Source: an uncultured Candidatus Melainabacteria bacterium (lineage in GTDB: Bacteria > Cyanobacteriota > Vampirovibrionia > Gastranaerophilales > Gastranaerophilaceae). Taken from it: a DNA stretch of 64,000 nucleotides. A program made the position numbers and the translations under genes. Under the pieces are notes generated by a model. The model did no database searches, had not been told where the DNA came from, and saw only the letters and a program-made list of their open reading frames with translations. Location of the stretch: positions 124,001-188,000 of the forward strand of contig CAKVDZ010000003.1 in the NCBI GenBank assembly GCA_934728585.1, written 5' to 3'. Below, piece by piece: positions 7,973 to 17,203 of the stretch (positions are counted from its first letter, which is position 1; each line of letters opens with the position of its first letter).

Positions 7973-9004
7973 TTAAATAAATTCCATAACGTTTGAAGTT
8001 GGAGCAAAGCCCTCGTCAACAATACCTTGTGAACGTTTTTTACGATAAAGCATATCAACGAATGCTTCCAAACGTGTAATAAAGCCAGCTTCACCAGTAT
8101 GTTCATCAATTGTAAGGTTTAAAAGTGGTTTGTTGAATTGTTTAGAACGTCTTGTTACACGTTCAATCATCAAGGAATCAGGTCCACAACCGAACGCAGT
8201 TATTGTAATAATACCGTCGATTTTGTTATCCTTTAAATAATAACCAGCGCAACCTGTCATTTCTGCTTCGTTTGCCCAATAAACTTGTTGACCTAATGAC
8301 GCAACACCCTCTTGTAACTGTTCATCAGTTAATTGGTATGCTGTATAAACCTTAACTCCCATTTTATTCAATTTGTCAATAACTTTCATTGAAGCACGTT
8401 CGTCATAGATATTATAAGCATGTGAAACTAATGCAATTGAAATAGGATATTCTTTTTCGTCTTTTTCAATTAACAATTTTCCAGAAATAGATTGTTTCAA
8501 AGCTTTTTCGTAAGGCATGCCTGATTTTAGCATAACTTGAAAGTTATTATAAACTCTCCAACCAGCTTTTGATGCCTTTTTAATTCTTTCCATATCAACA
8601 ATACCAAAAGGTTTTACGCATTCTAATAAGAATTGATACAAGCCTTGATTTTTAGCTGATTTATCAAAAGTTGGTTCAATAATTTGAAAATCTTTTTTAA
8701 CTACGTTTCTAATTAAATCAGGAAGTCCTCTGATTTTTGAACAGTTATAAATTTTTGGTGCAATTGATTGAATTGATGGCACCAAGATTTTTTCTACACC
8801 TTTTTCTAACAGGTTCAAAACATGACCAACAAAGATTTTTACAGGCAAGCATGTTTCTGTAACAACCAATGATGATCCGCTTGATAAAGTTTTTTTAGTT
8901 GTTTTATCAGACAAAACAATTTCTATGCCAATAGCATTGAAAAATCCGTATAGAAATGGATATATACTATAAAATGATAAACCTCTTGGTATTCCTATTT
9001 TCAT
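7973..9004 (-). CDS. DUF2229 / acyl-CoA dehydratase activase-related protein
   Basis: About 343 residues starting MKIGIPRGLSFY, the typical beginning of the DUF2229 (COG3580-like) proteins related to 2-hydroxyacyl-CoA dehydratase subunits and activases. Conserved cysteines are seen in TETCLPVK, TGCAGYY and AFGCGPDS, likely ligands of an iron-sulfur cluster. The biological reaction of stand-alone members is unknown. The ATG at 9004 was chosen because AAGG lies 5 bases before it; the longer reading from 9076 adds residues with no family match. It is a single gene facing left, divergent from the SLH gene. Confidence 0.75.
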   Translation of the reverse strand: MKIGIPRGLSFYSIYPFLYGFFNAIGIEIVLSDKTTKKTLSSGSSLVVTETCLPVKIFVGHVLNLLEKGVEKILVPSIQSIAPKIYNCSKIRGLPDLIRNVVKKDFQIIEPTFDKSAKNQGLYQFLLECVKPFGIVDMERIKKASKAGWRVYNNFQVMLKSGMPYEKALKQSISGKLLIEKDEKEYPISIALVSHAYNIYDERASMKVIDKLNKMGVKVYTAYQLTDEQLQEGVASLGQQVYWANEAEMTGCAGYYLKDNKIDGIITITAFGCGPDSLMIERVTRRSKQFNKPLLNLTIDEHTGEAGFITRLEAFVDMLYRKKRSQGIVDEGFAPTSNVMEFI

Positions 9005-9205
9005 TTGAACCTTCTTCCAACTGTGTCTTATTAAATCATATACGAAACACAAAAATTTTTCCATACCCTTACCCAAAAAGTTATATTTAAATTATCCACC
9101 TATATAACCAATTTCGACAATGTTATAAAACGATTTAAAATACATAATCATAAAAAAGTGAAGGGAAAACAATTAAGACACAATTTAATAAGGAGGTTTT
9201 AAAAA

Positions 9206-11125
9206 ATGAAATTTAAAAAATTAACAGTCGCTGCATTAATTGCATTAGGAATAAGTGCGAGCGCTTTAACAAACGCGATGGCAGCTTGTCCTTGTGGCGA
9301 TAGTGCAAAAAAAGAAGTAAAAGCACCTTGTGAAAAGGTAAGCAACAAATGCGATAAGTGTCATAAGCAAAAAGCAAAATGTAAGTGCCAAAAAGAAGAA
9401 AAAGAAAGATGTGCAAAAATGCCTCAACCAACTTGTGCAAGCTGTGCATCTGCTCAAACTACAGATAGAAAAGACATGAAACAAATTTATGGATATCCAA
9501 ACGCTATCTATGGTACAAACAACTATATTGGTGAAAAAGCAAACTCTATTACATCTAGCGAAAACCAATTAGACCCTAATATTTCAGGTGCAATTATTTC
9601 ATCTGACGGTTCTATGACAGGCGCTGCAAGCCAATTACCATACTTAAACAATAATATGGACACAATTAATGGTGTTAACGTGAACAGTGACGAAAACTAT
9701 GTTGACGGAAGTTGCCCAATTGATATCCACACAGAAAATTCAATGGACGCACTAAAAAGAACTTATGAGCCTTTTGACTTAAAAACAAACTTAAAAGGCA
9801 TGACAGGAGCAGCAGCTAATTTACTAAACTACTTCCCTGATGTACCTGAACAGCACTGGGCATCATGTGATATCGACAAATTAGCTATGAATGACGTTGT
9901 TGTTGGCTATCCTGATAAAATGTTCAAACCAAACAGAAACGTAACACGTGCGGAATTTGCAACAATGATTGTTAAAGGCTTCAACATGGACAGCTGTGCT
10001 CTTGCGCCAAAATGCATTTTCTCAGATGTTCCAGCAGGTAATTGGGCTAACCCATTAATTGCAAAAGCAGTTGATGAAAACTTGATGAAAGGTTACCCTA
10101 ACGGTAAATTTATGCCAAATAACCACGTTACAAGAGCTGAAGCTCTTACTGCTATGGCTAAAGGCTTGAATAACTGCAATATCGACGAGTGCAAAGCTCA
10201 AGAAATCTTATCAAAATACAAAGACGGAGCTAAGCTTCCAACTTGGTCGCAAATTCCGATTGCAACAGCCATTGAAAATGGCGCACTTGCTGATTTACCA
10301 AATTCAGACATGATTATGCCAAACAAAACAGCTACTCGTGCTGATATCGCTTCAATGTTACAAAATGTACGTGTTGCAGGCGGTTACGATAACAACCCTA
10401 AAACTGCAAATTCAGCATGCCCACTTGATACTTCTAAACAAGCTTATTTAGAAAATCAACAAGTAGTAAAAATTCCGACATTAAAATTAGAATTTTTAGA
10501 CCAAGTTAACGCAAAATCTGCTCAGGTTGGTCAAAGATTTGCAGCTACAACACTAGAAGAAGTAACTATCAATGGTCAAGTTTACCCTTGCGGTTCACGC
10601 GTAAATGGTAAAGTTATTGAAGTTATTCGTCCAAACGGTAAGGATAAAGGTGCGTTAAAACTTGCTTTCACAGAAATTCAAAATGGTGATTGCAAAGCAG
10701 AATTACCAAAACAAATTCTAACTGCACAAATTAACAAGACAAAAAATCCACACCTAGTTGCAAGAACACTTACATTCCCATTCACTTGGGCTGGCGCACT
10801 TGTTGGTAACACTGCAAGAGCTGCAGGTGGTATCGTAACTAACCTTGGTAATGCCGTTGAAAGCGTTTCAGGTGGTGTAGGTACATCACTTGGTGAAGTT
10901 TCTCAAGGTCAATTCAAAGCAGCAGGCAGAAGCTTTGGCGATGCTATCGTAGAAACAGTTAAAGCCCCTATTGATACAACAAGAACTGCTTTATCTGGTA
11001 CTATGGGCTTGTTCCAAACTTCAGGTGACGAAGTTGCTTACTTGGTTGACCCTAAAGGTGCAAAAATTTCTGCGGTTAACCCTAAAGAACAAATTACAAT
11101 CGCATTTGGTTGTACTCAAGAGTAA
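9206..11125 (+). CDS. Exported SLH-domain protein with Cys/Lys-rich N-terminus
   Basis: A signal peptide (residues 1-27, cleavage after AMA) is followed by about 70 residues rich in Cys and Lys with CPCG, CDKC, CKC and CASC motifs. SLH modules begin near residues 209 (YFPDVPEQHWA), 270 (FSDVPAGNWA) and a weaker third near 343, each ending in a TRAEF/TRAEA/TRADI motif. The last ~220 residues are Gly/Ala/Thr-rich with no recognisable porin barrel. SLH modules attach proteins to wall-linked polymers, so this is probably an abundant envelope protein. AGGAGG lies before the ATG. It stands alone between a divergent and a convergent gene. Confidence 0.85.
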   Translation: MKFKKLTVAALIALGISASALTNAMAACPCGDSAKKEVKAPCEKVSNKCDKCHKQKAKCKCQKEEKERCAKMPQPTCASCASAQTTDRKDMKQIYGYPNAIYGTNNYIGEKANSITSSENQLDPNISGAIISSDGSMTGAASQLPYLNNNMDTINGVNVNSDENYVDGSCPIDIHTENSMDALKRTYEPFDLKTNLKGMTGAAANLLNYFPDVPEQHWASCDIDKLAMNDVVVGYPDKMFKPNRNVTRAEFATMIVKGFNMDSCALAPKCIFSDVPAGNWANPLIAKAVDENLMKGYPNGKFMPNNHVTRAEALTAMAKGLNNCNIDECKAQEILSKYKDGAKLPTWSQIPIATAIENGALADLPNSDMIMPNKTATRADIASMLQNVRVAGGYDNNPKTANSACPLDTSKQAYLENQQVVKIPTLKLEFLDQVNAKSAQVGQRFAATTLEEVTINGQVYPCGSRVNGKVIEVIRPNGKDKGALKLAFTEIQNGDCKAELPKQILTAQINKTKNPHLVARTLTFPFTWAGALVGNTARAAGGIVTNLGNAVESVSGGVGTSLGEVSQGQFKAAGRSFGDAIVETVKAPIDTTRTALSGTMGLFQTSGDEVAYLVDPKGAKISAVNPKEQITIAFGCTQE

Positions 11126-11155
11126 AGCTTATTTCACTAGACTTTACGCAAGTAA

Positions 11156-11186
11156 GGGCGAATTTGACAAAATGTCAAATTCGCCC
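11156..11186. terminator. Long hairpin shared by the SLH gene and the convergent MATE gene
   Basis: 14-base arms (GGGCGAATTTGACA, 11156-11169, with 11173-11186) and a 3-base loop. It overlaps the stop region of the MATE gene. The T-run after the stem is poor on the plus strand, so strength is uncertain. Confidence 0.6.
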
Positions 11187-12503
11187 CTCTTGTGCTTTTA
11201 GCATTTTTTTATAAGTGCTGATAATTTCTATTACCAAAATTGAACCTACACAAGCAGAAGAAATACCTATACCAATCCAAAATCCAAGCAAATTTAAATG
11301 CATTTTAAAGGCTAGGAATGCACCCAAAGAAATTCCGATTAAAACATAACCAAAGAAATTTGCCAAAGATACCATAAATGTTTTCTTTAAACCTTTTAAA
11401 ATACCGCCACAAGAAACTTGTAACCCATCGAAACATTGAAATCCTGCAACTGCGTACATAATTGGAGTAACTATTGCAATTAAAGTAGTGTCGTTTGTGA
11501 AAATTTTTACAAAAAATGATGGGAATGATGCGAAGAATATTCCGCAAAATGCCATAATACCAACTGATAACACTACACCCGTAATTGCATATTTTTTCAC
11601 ATCAATTAAGTTTTTAGCACCGTTTGCGAACCCAACTTTAACTGCTATGGCATTTGATATAGAAAGTGGAATTACAAAAGAGGCTGTACTTATTACACCT
11701 AAAACATTTTGAGCAGCAGCATATAAGCTATCTACACGCCCCATCAGAATTGCCATTGAGTTGAAAGTGATAAATTCTAAACTTACAGCAACTGAAATTG
11801 GCAAGCCTACTTTTACCAATGCCGAGTAATATTTTGAACTAACTTTTTCAAATTTAAAATGAAAGGAATACAAGCAATAAATAAGTAATGCAAGCCCCAT
11901 AAGTGTTCTGATTAACGTACTTGCAAGACCTAAGCCCATTGAACCCATAGACGGAATTACTCCCCAACCAAAAGCGAATATCCAATTAAAAATCAGGTTA
12001 AAAAATATACCCACAATTGAAATAAAATTAGGGAAAAATACTATTTCATACGCTTGCAAAAATTCTCTTAAAGCTACGTGCAGATATCCGCCAAAGGCCG
12101 AAAACGCAAATACAAAAGTATAAATTTTTATATCTGGCATTAATTTAGGATTAAATCCAATATGCTCCATTAATGGAATAGTTGCAAAAATTAATAACAT
12201 TGAGAAAAATGCTATTACCTGCGAAAACATTACTGTCGGATAGAAAAACTTTTTAGCCGACTTTTTAGCACCTAATCTGTTTGACAAAACTGGGGAAACA
12301 CTGATAATTAAGCCAACACCAAACATAAAAATAATACTAGTTATAGCACCAGAAAGGCTTACTGCAGATAAAACATCTGTTGAATATTTACCAGCAACAA
12401 AGACATCACCTGCCATAATAAAGGTAAAACCAATTTGACCCATTATAATAGGCCAAGCTAAGTGTATTAACTCGTTTGCATACTCTTTATAACTTTTTTT
12501 CAT
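11175..12503 (-). CDS. MATE family efflux transporter
   Basis: A 442-residue inner-membrane protein with about 12 hydrophobic helices in two related halves, the normal size for MATE (NorM/DinF-like) cation-coupled drug exporters. Typical segments are LAWPIIMGQ near the start, a GAITSIIFMFGVGL second helix and VKVGFANGAKN at the start of the second half. The last gene of a leftward run; its start is 1 base from the stop of the preceding exported protein gene. The substrate is not predictable. Confidence 0.9.
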   Translation of the reverse strand: MKKSYKEYANELIHLAWPIIMGQIGFTFIMAGDVFVAGKYSTDVLSAVSLSGAITSIIFMFGVGLIISVSPVLSNRLGAKKSAKKFFYPTVMFSQVIAFFSMLLIFATIPLMEHIGFNPKLMPDIKIYTFVFAFSAFGGYLHVALREFLQAYEIVFFPNFISIVGIFFNLIFNWIFAFGWGVIPSMGSMGLGLASTLIRTLMGLALLIYCLYSFHFKFEKVSSKYYSALVKVGLPISVAVSLEFITFNSMAILMGRVDSLYAAAQNVLGVISTASFVIPLSISNAIAVKVGFANGAKNLIDVKKYAITGVVLSVGIMAFCGIFFASFPSFFVKIFTNDTTLIAIVTPIMYAVAGFQCFDGLQVSCGGILKGLKKTFMVSLANFFGYVLIGISLGAFLAFKMHLNLLGFWIGIGISSACVGSILVIEIISTYKKMLKAQEGRI

Positions 12504-12504
12504 A

Positions 12505-13068
12505 CTACAACTCGAAATTATCTTTGTTCAAATATCTATCATTTCTAAAAGCAGCTTGGTAAGGTTTTGCCTTTCTTATAGCCTCTAGCCAATTAAAATA
12601 GTCACTCTTAAAACTTTCCATATCTTTATTTATATATTGAACAGTATAATATCCGTCAAAAGACTGCATCGCACGATAAATGTCACATTGAGAAGTCATT
12701 CTTGCATTACCAACAACACAACGAGTTGCTATCGCGTCCGTCGGAGTAACTCGTTCATATTGATATTTTGAGTAATTATTCATAGCTTCCATTTGAGCAG
12801 TAACTCTACGTAGCAAGCCTAAAGCGCTTGTTTGAGTAGAATTTTTATATGAGTGAATTATCAAAGTTCTATCCCAACTTTGGTAATTTTGACCAGATGG
12901 AACATATTGAACAATCGTTTCGTTACCAACTGAACGATGATATGCTACAACCCAGTTGCCAGCACCATTTGGAAAATCAAAAGCAAGCGTTTGGTACGCT
13001 ATTGCCGTACCTACGCATAAAACAAAAAATATAGCTAAACTAAATATTTTCAAATGGAGATTTTTCAT
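12505..13068 (-). CDS. Exported protein of unknown function
   Basis: 187 residues from the ATG at 13068, with a clear signal peptide (KIFSLAIFFVLCVGTAIA, cleavage near residue 24). The mature part is about 160 residues with two Cys (near TRCVVG and SQCDIY) that could form a disulfide. I do not recognise the family. The 5' end overlaps the nif3-like gene by 29 bases; a TTG at 13074, 6 bases after GAGGT, is an equally possible start. It lies between a nif3-like gene and a MATE gene in an apparent operon; the location suggests only co-expression. Confidence 0.65.
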   Translation of the reverse strand: MKNLHLKIFSLAIFFVLCVGTAIAYQTLAFDFPNGAGNWVVAYHRSVGNETIVQYVPSGQNYQSWDRTLIIHSYKNSTQTSALGLLRRVTAQMEAMNNYSKYQYERVTPTDAIATRCVVGNARMTSQCDIYRAMQSFDGYYTVQYINKDMESFKSDYFNWLEAIRKAKPYQAAFRNDRYLNKDNFEL

Positions 13069-13720
13069 TTGCAATAATTACCTCAACTTTATCTTTTATT
13101 AAACCCTGAAAAACTTTTTTTATCAAGATTTCACTTTCAAAGTGACCGACATCAATTAAAACAATCTTTGAATCAACTGCACTATGATATTTTATATCAC
13201 CTGTAACCAAACAATCACAACCGTTTTCAACAGCTTCTTTATACATATCCATTCCTGAGCCTGCACAAAAAGCTACTCTTGAAACTGTTTTTACTGCGTT
13301 ATTATTAACAATCCTTGCATTTGGAGATAATTTTTTTATTTTAGTTGCTAAATCCTTTAAGTTTATTTCTTTTTCAACTATACGTAAAAAATCACCCTCT
13401 GGACTTGCATGCAAGCCTAATTCTTCTACAAATGTATCTGTTGTTCCGCCCAAAGTTTTGTCCATATTGGTATGAGCGCAGTAAATATCTATTCCGCGAA
13501 AAACTAAATGCACGCTGAATAATGGGTGATGAGAAATTATCATATCACAATCCCTGTTTAAGGCTTGCCTAAAAACTTTTTCATCAACGGTTAAAGCTAT
13601 CATTACTCGTTTAATTTCAGTCTGATTTGTTTCGACAATCCAGCCTGAACAATCCCATTTTTCTTGTAATTCAAGTGGTGCAAAATTTTCAATAATATTT
13701 ACTAAATCATACTTGTTCAT
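13040..13720 (-). CDS. Nif3-like dinuclear metal centre protein
   Basis: 226 residues of the NIF3/YbgI (GTP cyclohydrolase I type 2/NIF3) family. The metal-binding blocks are present in order: ISHHPLF with paired His, AHTNMDK, and near the C-terminus DVGHFESE. These enclose a dimetal site inside a hexameric toroid in known members. The cellular function remains unsettled; roles in cofactor repair or metal-dependent hydrolysis have been proposed. The start overlaps the gmk 3' end by 14 bases, so translation is likely coupled. Confidence 0.88.
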   Translation of the reverse strand: MNKYDLVNIIENFAPLELQEKWDCSGWIVETNQTEIKRVMIALTVDEKVFRQALNRDCDMIISHHPLFSVHLVFRGIDIYCAHTNMDKTLGGTTDTFVEELGLHASPEGDFLRIVEKEINLKDLATKIKKLSPNARIVNNNAVKTVSRVAFCAGSGMDMYKEAVENGCDCLVTGDIKYHSAVDSKIVLIDVGHFESEILIKKVFQGLIKDKVEVIIANEKSPFENI

Positions 13721-14261
13721 TTTTTATGATATTCTCGATTTCTTCAACTGCTCTATCAACTTCGTCATTAATTACTTTATAATTAAAAAACTTCGCATTT
13801 TCCATTTCTGACTTAACGGTATTCAAACGTTTTTGAATAGCTTCTTCTGTTTCAGTGCCTCTACCGCGCAATCTTCTTTCAAGCTCCTCAACTGACGGTG
13901 GCAAAATAAAGATTAAAACGGCGTTATCCATTTTTTTCTTAACTTGTAAAGCACCTTGAGTATCAATTTCTAACAACAAATCTTCATCGTTATCCAAGCA
14001 TTGTTGTACAAATTTTTTATTCGTACCGTAGCAGTTACCTGAAAACTCAGCCCATTCTAAAAATTCGCCTTTTTCTACGGCAGACATAAATTCTTCACGA
14101 GTTAGAAAATAATAGTTAACTCCATGTTCTTCGCCATCACGTTTTCCACGAGTTGTACAAGATACAGACAATTTGAAGTTCGGATTTTTTTCCAAAAATC
14201 TTTTAATTATAGTGCCTTTTCCAACACCTGAAGAACCTGATATTACAAAGAGTTTTTTCAT
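13707..14261 (-). CDS. gmk: Guanylate kinase
   Basis: 184 residues, phosphorylating GMP to GDP with ATP. The P-loop is SGSSGVGKGT near residues 8-17, followed by the GMP-binding SVSCTTRGKRDGE and GVNYYFLTREEF blocks and a DTQGALQVKK motif. Length and blocks match the family. GAGG precedes the ATG. It is inside a leftward run between an OPA-type transporter and nif3. Confidence 0.96.
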   Translation of the reverse strand: MKKLFVISGSSGVGKGTIIKRFLEKNPNFKLSVSCTTRGKRDGEEHGVNYYFLTREEFMSAVEKGEFLEWAEFSGNCYGTNKKFVQQCLDNDEDLLLEIDTQGALQVKKKMDNAVLIFILPPSVEELERRLRGRGTETEEAIQKRLNTVKSEMENAKFFNYKVINDEVDRAVEEIENIIKNEQV

Positions 14262-14277
14262 TTCTAACCTCTTTTAA

Positions 14278-15738
14278 TTATCGTTGAACAGTTTCTGGTT
14301 TTTGTTCATCATGAGCTTCAACAGCTTGAGCCTGTAGTTTTTTGTTTTTTGCAGAGCTATAAGCCATAATGATTAAACACATTATAATACCAATAACCGC
14401 TGATGAAATCCAGAAAATAACTGCACCTAACCAACCATTATTAAAATGTTTTTGGAATGTATCAATCATAAAACCTGTACCAGATGCAGAAAGAACCGCA
14501 CCTACATATCCGAACATGCCAGAAAAACCTAATGCTGCTGATGCTACTTCCTTAGAAGTTGCTTCCAACGCACAAACACCACCTAATAACAATTGAGGAC
14601 CAGCTGTAAATGCGCCAATTAAAGCAGCTAAAATGTAATCAAAGAAATCGATTTTATTAATGTGGAATAAGAATAAACAAATTCCTAACCCCATAAAGAA
14701 TACAATGTTAATCGGAATTCTGCTACCTGATTTTGAACGGTCAGAGAACCAACCAGCTGCAATCGCACCAATTGAACCTACTACAGCAAGAGAACTTAAC
14801 TTCGCAGTAGCAATTGCAAGTGTGTCACCTTTATATTCCATCAAATATTTTACAAACCAATCTTCTGTACCGAAACGAATTACGTAAACAAAAGCATACG
14901 CAATTGATAACAACCAAAGAATTTTATTGCAAACAATATATTTTCTGAACATTTCAAAGTAAGACATTTTTGCTTTTTTGTTTTCTTCTTCTTTTTCGAT
15001 TGGTTCATTTTTATAAACATCAATATCAGGCAAGCCCAAAGATTGAGGTTTGTCGCGCAAAGCCCAAAATAGAGCTAAACCAGTAATAGTTACAACAATA
15101 GCTTCAATACCAAAAGCAGTTTTCCAACCAAAATGACCGATTAAAATACCCGATAACATTACAGTTGTAAATACGCCTAATTGGTGAGATGTAGACCAAA
15201 TTGACCATTTAGTCGCACGTTCTGATTTTGACAACCAATAAGACAAAGCTTTTGCAATTGGAGGGAAAATCATTGATTGGAACCAGCCATTAGCTCCCCA
15301 GAAGAAAGTCAAAATCCATAAAAGAATTGTTGCTGATGGTAACCCAAAGAACGAAACATGCCCTGGAGTTACAAATACTGCACTATACGCAAAACAAAGG
15401 TTTGCAAAAGCAGAAATTATCATCGCTGTAGGCAAGAATGTTCTAACATTACTTCTATCTGCAATAATACCGTTAATAAATTTACCAATACCGTATGTCA
15501 TGTACAAAGATGAGCCTAAAATACCCAATTGAGTATTTGTATAACCCAAATCTTGACCGATAAACGGTAGAGCAACTGCAATATTTTTTCTGCATAAATG
15601 CGCAACTATATACGCAATATAACAAGATACAAATATTCTTATACCCCAGTGTTTATACATTTTATCTACGGTAGCTTTATCTTGAATTTCCTCTTTTATT
15701 GGAGGTTCTTTAAAGAAGTTTGTAATAATATTTGCCAT
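14278..15738 (-). CDS. MFS transporter of the organophosphate:phosphate antiporter (GlpT/UhpT) type
   Basis: 486 residues with 12 hydrophobic helices. The opening YKHWGIRIFVSCYIAY and the CRKN motif after helix 1 are typical of OPA transporters, as is GIGKFINGIIADR in the helix 2-3 loop. Such proteins exchange phosphate for glycerol-3-phosphate or hexose-phosphate. The loop after helix 6 is Lys/Glu-rich. The C-terminus is a polar tail of about 25 residues. An AGGGAA site lies before the ATG, 2 bases after the exonuclease stop, so the two are co-transcribed. The substrate is inferred only at class level. Confidence 0.88.
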   Translation of the reverse strand: MANIITNFFKEPPIKEEIQDKATVDKMYKHWGIRIFVSCYIAYIVAHLCRKNIAVALPFIGQDLGYTNTQLGILGSSLYMTYGIGKFINGIIADRSNVRTFLPTAMIISAFANLCFAYSAVFVTPGHVSFFGLPSATILLWILTFFWGANGWFQSMIFPPIAKALSYWLSKSERATKWSIWSTSHQLGVFTTVMLSGILIGHFGWKTAFGIEAIVVTITGLALFWALRDKPQSLGLPDIDVYKNEPIEKEEENKKAKMSYFEMFRKYIVCNKILWLLSIAYAFVYVIRFGTEDWFVKYLMEYKGDTLAIATAKLSSLAVVGSIGAIAAGWFSDRSKSGSRIPINIVFFMGLGICLFLFHINKIDFFDYILAALIGAFTAGPQLLLGGVCALEATSKEVASAALGFSGMFGYVGAVLSASGTGFMIDTFQKHFNNGWLGAVIFWISSAVIGIIMCLIIMAYSSAKNKKLQAQAVEAHDEQKPETVQR

Positions 15739-15740
15739 TG

Positions 15741-16658
15741 TTATTTCCCTGCCTTAATAATTTGTACGTTTCTATTTTCAGAAATTTCTTTTCTTGCTGA
15801 TTTAATAGCTTCACGTTTGCATTCATCTAAACTCATACCGTTGCAAAGTCTATCTACAAAACCGCAATTTAATTTAACTGCTTTGTTCAAAGCACCAACT
15901 TCTTCCAAAATTTCTTTAATATCTTCAAAGTCATAGTGGAATGATTGTTTTGATTGATATACTAACATATCTCCGTTTTGAGATTCAATCGGTTTACCAC
16001 CAAGTTCAAAGTATAACTTGAATACAGACTTCAAATCTTGAAGTTCTGACTGCATTGTTGTAACACTTTGTTGAATTCTCAAAAATCTTTCAAACAAATA
16101 TTCAATATTTTCTAATTGTTTATTTTCCCAATCATATTTTTGCAAATATAATTTTTTTAATTTTGGATAAGCAAGCGCCAAGCTCATAGCATCAGCCATA
16201 GCTCTATGGTGATTTACCAACTCAACTTTGAACTTTTTAGTCAAAGCGTCTAAGCCATGAGATTCCATTTCTGGATAAACTTCTTTAAACATGTATTGAG
16301 TATCAATTCTTTCATTTTGAATTGGTTTGCCTGTTGTTCTTAAGCTTGCTTCATTCAAGTATGAATAATCAAAAATCGCATTATGCGCAACAATAGGATA
16401 ATCGCCTATAAATTCTAAAATTTTTGGCATAATTTCTTCTTCTGTTGGCGCATCTGCAACCATGTCTTGAGTAATACCATGAATTGCGATTGAAGATTTT
16501 CTAATGTGTTGTTGAGGATTAATAAGAGTTTGAAATTCATCTTTAACCTTACCATTTTCAAGCCTTACACCAGCAAATTCAACCATTCTTTCTTTGGTAT
16601 AATCAAGCCCTGTTGTTTCAGTATCTAAAACAATTTCTATAACTTTTTTTCTAGCCAT
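15741..16658 (-). CDS. DnaQ-like 3'-5' exonuclease (DEDDh)
   Basis: 305 residues. The first ~170 form a DEDDh exonuclease: VLDTETTG (D12 and E14) as Exo I, HGITQDMV and AHNAIFDYSYL as Exo II, and HRAMADAMSLA as Exo III with the His-x4-Asp pair. The remaining ~130 residues are mostly helical and not recognised. It could be a stand-alone proofreading subunit (epsilon-like) or a PolC-type repair exonuclease. It is the first gene of the leftward run to the MATE gene. Confidence 0.85.
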   Translation of the reverse strand: MARKKVIEIVLDTETTGLDYTKERMVEFAGVRLENGKVKDEFQTLINPQQHIRKSSIAIHGITQDMVADAPTEEEIMPKILEFIGDYPIVAHNAIFDYSYLNEASLRTTGKPIQNERIDTQYMFKEVYPEMESHGLDALTKKFKVELVNHHRAMADAMSLALAYPKLKKLYLQKYDWENKQLENIEYLFERFLRIQQSVTTMQSELQDLKSVFKLYFELGGKPIESQNGDMLVYQSKQSFHYDFEDIKEILEEVGALNKAVKLNCGFVDRLCNGMSLDECKREAIKSARKEISENRNVQIIKAGK

Positions 16659-16764
16659 TTAGTTTCCTAATTTAATCTTTTTCTAAATAAATATATATAT
16701 ATTAATAATAGCACAAAAATAAATTATATGCTAAAATAAACTAAGTCATAAAGGAGATTTAAAC

Positions 16765-17088
16765 ATGTCAAACGCAAAAGATGTAAACGATTCAAATTTT
16801 GAACAAGAAGTTCTTCAAGCGTCAACTCTTGTTTTAGTTGATTTTTGGGCAACTTGGTGTGGACCTTGCAGAAAATTAGGTCCTGTTTTAGACGAAATCG
16901 CTAACGATTACGCTGACAAATTGAAAGTCGTAAAAGTTAACGCAGACGAATGCTCTGCAACTGTAAAAGAAAACTCTATCAGTGGTTTACCAAGCCTTTT
17001 GATTTTCAAAGACGGTCAAGCTGTTGAAAGAATGGTTGGCTTAATGCCAAAATCTACAATTATAAATAATATAGAAAAACATTTATAA
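16765..17088 (+). CDS. trxA: Thioredoxin
   Basis: 107 residues with the redox site WCGPC (Cys32, Cys35) and the cis-Pro region ISGLPSLLIFKDG, the full thioredoxin length. It reduces protein disulfides in the cytoplasm, using thioredoxin reductase. AAAGGAG precedes the ATG. It is a single-gene unit with its own terminator. Confidence 0.97.
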   Translation: MSNAKDVNDSNFEQEVLQASTLVLVDFWATWCGPCRKLGPVLDEIANDYADKLKVVKVNADECSATVKENSISGLPSLLIFKDGQAVERMVGLMPKSTIINNIEKHL

Positions 17089-17100
17089 TTTAGTTAAACA

Positions 17101-17136
17101 AAAAGAGGCGGTGGCTGAAAGCCACCGCCTCTTTTT
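17101..17136 (+). terminator. Intrinsic terminator after trxA
   Basis: AAAAGAGGCGGTGGC pairs with GCCACCGCCTCTTTTT around a 5-base loop. The A-run before the stem could also stop leftward transcription. Confidence 0.92.
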
Positions 17137-17203
17137 GTTTTCAATAAGTCTTTAATAATAAACGACTTAAAACCTTAACTCTTATAGTCTTAAAGATTAA
17201 TTA

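Noticed and set aside
9001..9076. Longer start for the DUF2229 gene
   Set aside because: The extension lacks family match and the ribosome site AAGG fits the ATG at 9004.
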